Of a stretch of 8,349 nucleotides of DNA, positions 1-4,674 are shown in pieces. Made by a program: the position numbers and the translations under genes. This DNA comes from Fusobacteriaceae bacterium (lineage in GTDB: Bacteria; Fusobacteriota; Fusobacteriia; Fusobacteriales; Fusobacteriaceae). Numbering within the stretch: position 1 is the first letter of the stretch; every line of letters begins with the position of its first letter. Under the pieces are notes generated by a model that worked only from the letters and a program-made list of their open reading frames with translations, was not told the origin of the DNA and did not search any database. The stretch covers positions 1 to 8,349 of the forward strand of contig DAOUPY010000045.1 in the NCBI GenBank assembly GCA_030625925.1. The letters are read 5' to 3'.

Positions 1-398
1 CAGGTAGCTGCCTCCTCATATAAAAATACTGGAATTTTATAGTTATCTGCTATTTTTTTCCCCAATGTTATAGCCAGCTCTATACACTGCTCCATCTCTA
101 TATTTTTAATGGGTATAAACGGCACTACATCTGTAGCTCCCATCCTGGAATGCTCTCCCTTATGAATATTTAGGTCTATCAATTTTGTCGCAATTCCTAC
201 AGCTTCATATACAGCTTCCAATACTTTTAAGGGCTCCCCTATTACATTTACAACTGTTCTGTTATAGTCTTTATCCGGCTCTACACTGAGGAGTTTTACC
301 CCCTCTTTATTTTTCAAAGGACTAATTATTTTCTCTATTTTTTCTAAATCTTTTCCTTCACTAAAATTGGGTACACATTGTACTATTTGCTTTAACAT
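1..398 (-). CDS. ftcD: Glutamate formimidoyltransferase, N-terminal part (cut by window edge)
   Basis: The first 132 codons of a formiminotransferase are present; the rest lies beyond base 1. The enzyme moves the formimino group of N-formimino-L-glutamate, made in histidine degradation, to tetrahydrofolate in the cytoplasm. The product begins MLKQIVQCVPNFSEG, the typical CVPNFSEG start of the family. It also shows DKDYNRTV at residues 42-49 and GEHSRMGATDVVPFIPI at 81-97, matching the family motif H-(P/S)-R-x-G-A-x-D-V-x-P-F; His83 corresponds to the catalytic histidine of the mammalian enzyme. The ATG at 396-398 follows an AGGGGG Shine-Dalgarno site at about 407-412. The gene is divergent from the formate/nitrite transporter at 579, which fits a shared one-carbon/formate theme. 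Whether a cyclodeaminase domain is fused at the C-terminus cannot be seen. Confidence 0.93.
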   Translation of the reverse strand, partial: MLKQIVQCVPNFSEGKDLEKIEKIISPLKNKEGVKLLSVEPDKDYNRTVVNVIGEPLKVLEAVYEAVGIATKLIDLNIHKGEHSRMGATDVVPFIPIKNIEMEQCIELAITLGKKIADNYKIPVFLYEEAAT

Positions 399-437
399 CC
401 TTTTTGCCCCCTAAAATTTAAAATTTTCTACACTCTA

Positions 438-466
438 ATATTAGTACTTTTTTTGTTTTTTTCCAA
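438..466 (-). promoter_or_regulatory. Predicted promoter of ftcD
   Basis: On the minus strand, TTGGAA (461-466) and TAATAT (438-443) are separated by exactly 17 bases, each matching 4 of 6 consensus positions. The -10 lies inside the palindrome CTAATATTAG (435-444), and the spacer is A-rich. The site is 40 bases upstream of the ftcD ATG, leaving room for the ribosome binding site. No other candidate in the gap is better, but the matches are modest. Confidence 0.45.
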
Positions 467-498
467 TTTTTTCTACCTTTTTTTTCGCTGTAAGTGAA

Positions 499-516
499 AA
501 AAGTATTTATACTTTT
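499..516. promoter_or_regulatory. Inverted repeat, candidate operator between ftcD and the FNT gene
   Basis: AAAAGTAT-TT-ATACTTTT is a perfect 8-bp inverted repeat with a 2-base centre. It overlaps the -35 region (506-511) of the transporter promoter and sits about 33 bases upstream of the ftcD -35. That position suits a repressor or activator serving one or both divergent genes. The motif does not match a regulator site I recognise (it is not an FNR/CRP TTGAT-N4-ATCAA or a Rex site). In AT-rich DNA such a repeat can also arise by chance. Confidence 0.35.
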
Positions 517-534
517 ATATTTTTATGATATAAT
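506..534 (+). promoter_or_regulatory. Predicted extended -10 promoter of the FNT gene
   Basis: A perfect TATAAT at 529-534 is preceded by TGA (526-528), giving a TG-extended -10. TTTATA at 506-511 lies 17 bases upstream and matches the -35 consensus at 4 of 6 positions. Transcription would start near 541, leaving a leader of about 38 bases before the ATG at 579. Confidence 0.7.
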
Positions 535-578
535 ATATTCTATGTTCAAATTTAGGAATTAAAAAAGGATGGTATATT

Positions 579-1364
579 ATGTGTAAAGAAAACATGTACG
601 ATAATTATGAAACAGCAAATAATGTTGTTAAGATGGGTATTAAAAAGGCTAAAAATAAAAGTATCGACATATTCTTATTTGGTATTTTAGGTGGATTTTT
701 TATTGCTCTGGGGTATATGGGGTATATGGTTGTTACCCAGACCATGAGAACCAGGGTAGATACAGGATTAGCCAGTTTCTTGGGAGCCAGCGTCTTCCCA
801 GTTGGAATAATGCTGTGTATAGTTGTAGGAGGGTCATTGTTTACAAGTAATAACCTATTGACTCTTGCACTATTTGATAAAAAAATCAGTTTTAAAGATT
901 TACTTAGAAATTGGACCTTTGTATGGCTGGGAAACTTTACAGGTTCTATAGCCGCAGCTCTATTGGCTGTCACAGCTGGGTTATATAAGTCTGAAGCCGT
1001 TCATTCTGTGGCTGTCCATATGGCAGAACACAAGGCCGTTTTAGGTTTTTCTGAAGCTGTAGCCAGTGCATTTTTCTGTAATGTTTTAGTGGCCTTAGGT
1101 GCTTGGATGACCATGTCTGGAAAGGATCTTGTATCAAAAGTTATTGGTGTTTGGTTCCCAATTATGTTATTTGTACTTTGCGGGTTTCAGCATGTAGTAG
1201 CTAATATGTACGTTTTAAGTTTAGGAAAGATGTTAGGAGCTAATTATACTTTAGGAGAGATGTTCATGAATAATCTTATTCCTGTTACCATTGGAAATGC
1301 TCTTTCTGGAGGATTAATTATTCCTGCGATATATTATTTCTTATTAATAAAAAATAAAAAATAA
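579..1364 (+). CDS. Formate/nitrite transporter (FNT) family channel
   Basis: A 261-residue inner-membrane channel for small monovalent anions (formate, nitrite or hydrosulfide in known members), which work as pentamers. The length is typical. Six hydrophobic segments can be placed at about 31-52, 67-86, 107-131, 155-178, 187-208 and 231-257. FNT signatures seen are F73 and I77 in the cytoplasmic constriction region, LFTSN at 87-91 (Thr89 equals Thr91 of E. coli FocA), Lys152 before helix 4, and GFQHVVANM at 202-210 with the central pore histidine His205. Many relatives have Glu where this protein has Gln204. The ATG at 579 follows AGGATGG (566-572) at good spacing; a second ATG at 594 is less well placed. 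Substrate cannot be read from sequence; formate is favoured because the divergent neighbour is ftcD. The gene appears monocistronic, with its own promoter and terminator. Confidence 0.94.
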   Translation: MCKENMYDNYETANNVVKMGIKKAKNKSIDIFLFGILGGFFIALGYMGYMVVTQTMRTRVDTGLASFLGASVFPVGIMLCIVVGGSLFTSNNLLTLALFDKKISFKDLLRNWTFVWLGNFTGSIAAALLAVTAGLYKSEAVHSVAVHMAEHKAVLGFSEAVASAFFCNVLVALGAWMTMSGKDLVSKVIGVWFPIMLFVLCGFQHVVANMYVLSLGKMLGANYTLGEMFMNNLIPVTIGNALSGGLIIPAIYYFLLIKNKK

Positions 1365-1376
1365 AGCTGCATATAC

Positions 1377-1420
1377 AAGGGCTGCACATGATCTTTAAAG
1401 ATCATGTGCAGCCCTTTGTT
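1377..1420 (+). terminator. Terminator of the FNT gene: 40-bp perfect palindrome
   Basis: Bases 1377-1416 form two 20-base arms that are exact reverse complements with no spacer (left arm AAGGGCTGCACATGATCTTT). The last T's and the following TTGTT make a short T tract. It begins 13 bases after the transporter stop codon. As RNA it would fold into a very stable stem with a 4-base turn inside TTTAAA. Confidence 0.85.
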
Positions 1421-1504
1421 CATAAACAAATATTCTAGGGTATTTATTATAGTCTATAATATTTATAGTTTCCCAAATTTATCCTGTGCTTTTCATAATA
1501 TAAA

Positions 1505-1533
1505 TTCAAAATTTCAAACTAATATGTTATCAT
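1505..1533 (+). promoter_or_regulatory. Predicted promoter of the YbaK-family gene
   Basis: TTCAAA (1505-1510) and TATCAT (1528-1533) are 17 bases apart, and the -10 carries a TG extension (TGT at 1525-1527). This gives a leader of roughly 25 bases before the ATG at 1565, just enough for the AGGGGG site. A separate TATAAT at 1455-1460 lacks a convincing -35 but could be an additional upstream start. Confidence 0.5.
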
Positions 1534-1564
1534 TTAAAATAAATTTATAAACAGGGGGAAAGAT

Positions 1565-2023
1565 ATGAGTATTCAGACTGTAAAACAATATTTTAAAGAT
1601 AATGATCTTCCTTTAAAGATCATTGAAACCAATGAAGACACTTCTACTGTGGAAAAAGCAGCCAAAGCCCTGGGTGTGGAACCTGATATGATAGCTAAAA
1701 CTCTGGCATTTAAATTGAAAGAAAAAGAAATTTTAATTTTGACTAAAGGCGGAGCTAAAACAGATAATAGAAAATTTAAAAATCATTTTAAAGAAAAACC
1801 TAAATTTGTTAAATTTGAAAAGGTAGAGGAAATTACAAGCCATCCTATAGGAGGGGTCTGTCCCTTTGGTCTGCCAAAAGAATTGGATATATATCTGGAC
1901 ATATCTTTAAAGGAATTTACTACCGTATACCCTGCAGGAGGTTCCCCTAATTCTGCCGTAAAAATAGATGTAAGTTATCTCGCTGAGGTAACTCAGGGGA
2001 CTTGGATAGATATAAGTAAATAA
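1565..2023 (+). CDS. YbaK/EbsC-family aminoacyl-tRNA deacylase (trans-editing)
   Basis: A 152-residue single-domain cytoplasmic protein of the YbaK/ProX/INS superfamily (COG2606). Members hydrolyse mischarged tRNA, for example Cys-tRNA(Pro) or Ala-tRNA(Pro), freed from prolyl-tRNA synthetase. Family marks are AKTLAFK at 44-50 with the conserved lysine Lys45 (Lys46 of E. coli YbaK), SHPIGGVCPFG at 92-102 with the GGxxPFG loop, and YPAGGSPNSAVKID at 122-135. The ATG follows AGGGGG at 1553-1558 with 6 bases between. Codons 13-20 contain a 9-bp inverted repeat (1601-1609 with 1616-1624) that could fold in the mRNA near the start. The subfamily resembles the YwhH-like group more than E. coli YbaK proper, so the tRNA substrate is uncertain. 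The gene stands alone with its own terminator. Confidence 0.9.
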   Translation: MSIQTVKQYFKDNDLPLKIIETNEDTSTVEKAAKALGVEPDMIAKTLAFKLKEKEILILTKGGAKTDNRKFKNHFKEKPKFVKFEKVEEITSHPIGGVCPFGLPKELDIYLDISLKEFTTVYPAGGSPNSAVKIDVSYLAEVTQGTWIDISK

Positions 2024-2050
2024 AAAAAACCTAAATTCCATATCAACTCT

Positions 2051-2097
2051 AACCTGTAAACCAGATACTAAAAAAGTATCAAAGTTTACAGGTTTTT
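2051..2097 (+). terminator. Terminator of the YbaK-family gene (two-tier hairpin)
   Basis: An outer stem AACCTGTAAAC (2051-2061) pairs perfectly with 2084-2094. Inside it GATACT (2064-2069) pairs with AGTATC (2075-2080). A run of five T's at 2093-2097 closes it. It starts 28 bases after the stop codon. There is no adjacent T tract on the minus strand, so it serves the plus strand only. Confidence 0.8.
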
Positions 2098-2157
2098 CGT
2101 ATCCTTGAAATAAAGGTTAAAAGTTCAGAATATCTAAAATAAAGACCTTGCCGATAT

Positions 2158-2188
2158 AAAAAAATAAGAATCTAGAATGAATTTTAGA
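2158..2188 (-). terminator. Weak terminator at the end of the GGDEF gene
   Basis: On the minus strand an 18-base near-palindrome (2171-2188, 7 of 8 pairs) overlaps the stop codon of the cyclase gene and is followed by TTCTTATTTTTTT. The stem is short and AT-rich, so termination may be inefficient. No better signal follows before the convergent YbaK-family terminator. Confidence 0.4.
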
Positions 2189-2966
2189 AAAACTGTCTTT
2201 TCTTCCGACTAAGTTTGATATGCCCCCACTTATTGTTTTTAGTCCCTGTTTTCAACAGAAAAGCATTTTCTTTCTTCATAACATACATTTTATTGTCCGC
2301 TTCTGCCAGCAGATCCTTAATGGTCCTCTCATTAGAGGGTGAGAACTCAGAAATCCCAAAGCTCACCGATGCCCTGTAATTTTTTTGAGAAACTTCATTA
2401 TACAGCCCTATAGTCTCCCTTAATCTTTTCATAACTTTTGCTGCGCCCTCTATACCGCATTCAGGAAGGATTATTAGAAATTCATCTCCTCCCATCCTAG
2501 AGACAACATCTGACTCCCTTAGGCTTGCCCTCAGCATTTCAGAAATATCCCTTATGAGTTCATCCCCCTCCACATGACCAAAGCTGTCATTGACATATTT
2601 TAGTCCATCGATGTCTACATAGCATATGGACAAGTTATTTTTATGTCTCTTTGACAGGATAAAATAATTTTTCAGCATCTTCAGCCCCATTTTCCTATTA
2701 TAGGTATTGGTCATATCATCCATAGCTGCATGGTACTCAAATTCCTTTGTTTTTTCCCTTATCTCCTCCTCCAGATACTTGGTCCTCTTCATAGATAAGT
2801 AAGTATTAACAACCCCAAATAAGACTCCCAAAATTATAGGGAAAATAAAAACTTCCAATTTAATCTCTATTCTGCCTATTTTTAGATTTATCATCCCCAA
2901 AATAATTATGAAGATCATCATCGAAATAATATTCATAATTAAAAACTTCCACCTGCCAAACCTCAT
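2184..2966 (-). CDS. Membrane-anchored diguanylate cyclase (GGDEF domain)
   Basis: A 260-residue protein predicted to make cyclic di-GMP from two GTP. Two hydrophobic helices (about 8-27 and 38-57) form a hairpin anchor. A short charged, probably coiled linker (58-80) and a GGDEF domain (about 82-235) follow, putting the catalytic part in the cytoplasm. The active site is intact: MGGDEF with GGDEF at 159-163, and the metal-site aspartates near 118-120 (YVDIDGLKYVND). The product-inhibition I-site is also intact, RESD at 150-153, exactly five residues before GGDEF. There is no recognisable sensor domain beyond the membrane hairpin. The basic C-terminal tail (KLSRKKRQFF) is unusual. The ATG at 2966 follows GGAGAG at good distance. 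The gene is probably transcribed alone from the promoter near 3060. Confidence 0.92.
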   Translation of the reverse strand: MRFGRWKFLIMNIISMMIFIIILGMINLKIGRIEIKLEVFIFPIILGVLFGVVNTYLSMKRTKYLEEEIREKTKEFEYHAAMDDMTNTYNRKMGLKMLKNYFILSKRHKNNLSICYVDIDGLKYVNDSFGHVEGDELIRDISEMLRASLRESDVVSRMGGDEFLIILPECGIEGAAKVMKRLRETIGLYNEVSQKNYRASVSFGISEFSPSNERTIKDLLAEADNKMYVMKKENAFLLKTGTKNNKWGHIKLSRKKRQFF

Positions 2967-2981
2967 ATTTCACTCTCCAAT

Positions 2982-3035
2982 CTATATCTCAACTATTCCA
3001 GCGTCTAGCTGAGTCTCTAAAATTTTATTTCCATA
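2982..3035 (-). pseudogene. Relic of an HD-GYP domain C-terminus in the GGDEF leader
   Basis: Read on the minus strand, this stop-to-stop segment encodes YGNKILETQLDAGIVEI followed by TAG. TQLDAGIVEI matches the HD-GYP terminal motif TQLDSGIVEI of the gene next door (3327-3356) at 9 of 10 residues and 24 of 30 bases. It has no start codon and is closed upstream by an in-frame TAG (3036-3038), so it is not a gene. It lies in the predicted 5' untranslated leader of the cyclase gene. It looks like the residue of a second HD-GYP gene or of a local duplication followed by deletion. Confidence 0.6.
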
Positions 3036-3057
3036 CTAACTTAATATTTTTATTTCA

Positions 3058-3066
3058 ATTATACCA
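3058..3066 (-). promoter_or_regulatory. Predicted extended -10 promoter of the GGDEF gene
   Basis: On the minus strand TGG-TATAAT gives a perfect extended -10. No good -35 is seen at 17 bases; TTGCAT lies only 14 bases upstream, which is too close. Extended -10 promoters can work without a -35. Transcription would start near 3051, leaving a leader of about 85 bases that includes the HD-GYP relic. Confidence 0.5.
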
Positions 3067-3153
3067 TAGAAGAGTCCATGCAAAGTCATTTCTTTCATAC
3101 AAAACAATTTTTCCCGCCCTCAATTCCCTCTATTTTTAAGGTTTTTAACCACT

Positions 3154-3216
3154 AAAAAACTCCTAAGTAAACATTTCAAAGCTATTATACTACAGCTTTT
3201 TTTATGTTCACTTAAG
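3154..3216 (-). terminator. Terminator of the HD-GYP gene (long imperfect hairpin)
   Basis: Arms at 3162-3183 and 3194-3216 pair imperfectly over about 22 bases around a 10-base loop. On the minus strand the stem is followed closely by GGAGTTTTTT (T's at 3154-3159). It begins 15 bases after the stop codon of the HD-GYP gene and separates it from the cyclase gene. Confidence 0.6.
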
Positions 3217-3230
3217 AGATCTTCATTTTT

Positions 3231-4178
3231 TTATTTAACTAAAAATTTATAATATTCATCCTGACTAATATTAAATCCTGATTTTACAAATATTTTTTCC
3301 ATTTTTTCATTCTCTATTTTTATCAATATCTCAACAATCCCGCTGTCCAGCTGAGTCCCTGAAACCTCCTTTAAAACTTCAACTGCCTCTCTGTGAGATC
3401 TCTTCCTCTGATATATCCGGGATGTAGTCAGAGCAGAATAGGTATCTGCTACTGCTATAATTTTTGATTCCAAAGGTATTTTATTTTTTTCCAGCTTATA
3501 ATACCCCTGACCGTCAATTCTCTCATGATGATATTTAATCCATGGAATTATTTTATGAAAAACCTCAAAGGGTTCTAAAATATAAATCCCGTCAGATACA
3601 TGTTTTTTGATTTGTTCATACTCCTCTACAGATAACTCACTTTTCTTATTTAGAATTGTTAAAGGCGTTATAATTTTTCCGATATCATGGAGCAGGGCTG
3701 CTTCTACCAGTTCAGTTTTTGACATATTTTTTTTCAATCCTGAAGGGAGATCGTCAAATATTGCCTTGACCAGATTGGCCACATGCTCAGAATGATTGCT
3801 TGTGTACTTATCCCTTAGTTTAACTGCCCTGATCAGACTACTGATTGTCTGCATATAAAAAGAATTTAAGGAACTTGACAGATTTCTCAGGAGAAATACT
3901 ATTATATATACGAAAAAACCATCCATAAAAAATAGCAGTGAACTCACATATGTAAATTCATTATTAACCACTTCCCTCAAGATGATATAGGTGAAGTGAG
4001 TTACATATAAAAATAGAAATAAAAGCATAGCTGTGAAAATAATAAGACCCTTTTTATAAGAGTATTTTGTTGCTTTACAAAAATTTTCAAAATCTTTTAA
4101 AATTTTTAAGGAGTCCAGCAGACCTAAAAAAATGAAGGCCATTCCTAGTGTTATTAGTGTTGAATTTATATATTCCAT
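3231..4178 (-). CDS. Membrane HD-GYP-type protein, probable c-di-GMP phosphodiesterase with variant GYY motif
   Basis: A 315-residue protein numbered here from the ATG at 4178. Three hydrophobic helices (about 7-24, 45-67, 78-98) precede a cytoplasmic HD-GYP domain (about 112-290), the class that hydrolyses c-di-GMP to GMP. Metal-site residues are present: His132, His164-Asp165 in ALLHDIGKI with Lys168, His193, His217-His218, and Asp245 in VADTY. The signature reads HHERIDGQGYY, so GYP has become GYY (225-227) and the usual GL after it is KL. TQLDSGIVEI (275-284) is the normal domain end. A GTG at 4187 would add three residues, but it lies inside the Shine-Dalgarno site AGAGGTG, so the ATG is preferred. 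Activity is likely but not certain given the altered motif. The gene lies next to the cyclase, a synthesis/degradation pair transcribed separately. Confidence 0.88.
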   Translation of the reverse strand: MEYINSTLITLGMAFIFLGLLDSLKILKDFENFCKATKYSYKKGLIIFTAMLLFLFLYVTHFTYIILREVVNNEFTYVSSLLFFMDGFFVYIIVFLLRNLSSSLNSFYMQTISSLIRAVKLRDKYTSNHSEHVANLVKAIFDDLPSGLKKNMSKTELVEAALLHDIGKIITPLTILNKKSELSVEEYEQIKKHVSDGIYILEPFEVFHKIIPWIKYHHERIDGQGYYKLEKNKIPLESKIIAVADTYSALTTSRIYQRKRSHREAVEVLKEVSGTQLDSGIVEILIKIENEKMEKIFVKSGFNISQDEYYKFLVK

Positions 4179-4184
4179 TAAATA

Positions 4185-4191
4185 CACCTCT
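4185..4191 (-). promoter_or_regulatory. Shine-Dalgarno site that fixes the HD-GYP start
   Basis: AGAGGTG on the minus strand lies 6 bases before the ATG at 4178. The upstream in-frame GTG (4185-4187) is part of this site and would have no ribosome binding site of its own. Confidence 0.7.
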
Positions 4192-4343
4192 TTTTATTTG
4201 AAACAATAAAAATATACATTCAAAAATTGATTTCAATATATCTTTACCATTATTTTTATAAAATCCTTCAATGACTTTTTGATCTTTCCCCCTCTATAAA
4301 TCTCTGTTTTTAAAGACATATTAGTTACGAATCGTGGTTTTCA

Positions 4344-4384
4344 AGTAAAAAAAGGACTATATAATCAAATATATAGTCCTTTTT
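4344..4384 (-). terminator. Strong hairpin terminator downstream of the NUDIX-helicase operon
   Basis: AAAAAGGACTATATA (4349-4363) pairs perfectly over 15 bases with 4370-4384 around the loop ATCAAA. The longer T run is on the minus strand, favouring termination of leftward transcripts. The plus strand has only five T's and no gene upstream. It lies about 290 bases after the helicase stop codon, farther than expected. It may therefore have belonged to a gene now lost from 4386-4674, or it may end a long 3' untranslated region. Confidence 0.7.
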
Positions 4385-4535
4385 AGTGTTGTATACAAAC
4401 AAAAAGTATTCTTCTGATACTGTTGAAGGGATTTTTAATTTCCTTTGAGTCAAACAGCACTTTTCTATGATCTTCTCCTCTCAATCCCAATAATACCAAT
4501 AGATTGAAGCCTTTGATAGAGGTGTTTCCTCCCTT
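4383..4535 (-). pseudogene. Possible remnant of an unidentified gene
   Basis: A 50-codon open frame, bounded upstream by a TAA at 4536-4538, ends with a TAA that overlaps the hairpin terminator, as a real gene end often does. It reads from KGGNTSIKGF to RRILFVCIQH. There is no ATG start, and I recognise no family in it. The base composition is richer than the AT-rich helicase gene alongside. It could equally be noncoding RNA or chance. Confidence 0.2.
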
Positions 4536-4584
4536 TTATCTATACATTTACAAGGGGAAAATTTTGAAGGTACCTTAGAAGGGA

Positions 4585-4602
4585 AATAAGAGGGGTCTTA
4601 TT
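4585..4602. repeat. Short perfect inverted repeat near the helicase 3' end
   Basis: AATAAGA-GGGG-TCTTATT is a perfect 7-bp inverted repeat with a 4-base loop. It lies about 70 bases downstream of the helicase stop on the minus strand, but a T run does not follow it on either strand, so it is not a clear terminator. It might be an end of a former insertion or a minor hairpin. Confidence 0.3.
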
Positions 4603-4674
4603 ATGTCGCTTCCAAAAAAAAATCATATTAACCCCTATTTATAAGTGTTTTAGCTGAATTTCCTCGATTTTCAG

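Larger units (their letters stand above)
4179..4674. other. Stretch of about 500 bases without a confident gene
   Basis: Between the HD-GYP start and the helicase stop I find no convincing coding sequence. The part next to the HD-GYP gene (4192-4345) should hold its promoter, but no clear -35/-10 pair stands out; ATTGA-TT-TCAAT near 4228-4239 is a small inverted repeat. A strong hairpin lies at 4349-4384. The part next to the helicase (4386-4674) is richer in G and C than the helicase gene and has small palindromes, AAGGTACCTT (4567-4576) and AATAAGA-GGGG-TCTTATT (4585-4602). It also has a short open frame that may be a gene remnant. Confidence 0.6.

Noticed and set aside
605..973. 122-codon open frame on the minus strand inside the FNT gene
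   Set aside because: It lies opposite a well-supported transporter gene, matches no family and has no ribosome binding site; it is a shadow frame.
3607..3795. 62-codon plus-strand frame inside the HD-GYP gene
   Set aside because: It is antisense to the HD-GYP catalytic region, with no start signal or family match.
4233..4319. 28-codon minus-strand frame starting MSLKTEIYRGG upstream of the HD-GYP gene
   Set aside because: It has no ribosome binding site before its ATG and no recognisable similarity. An AGGGGGAAAGAT inside it resembles the YbaK-family gene's ribosome binding site, but no start codon follows at the right distance.
4386..4674. Insertion sequence or T-box/riboswitch in the gap beside the helicase gene
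   Set aside because: I could find no transposase motif, no paired terminal repeats with target duplication, and no conserved T-box or known riboswitch core.
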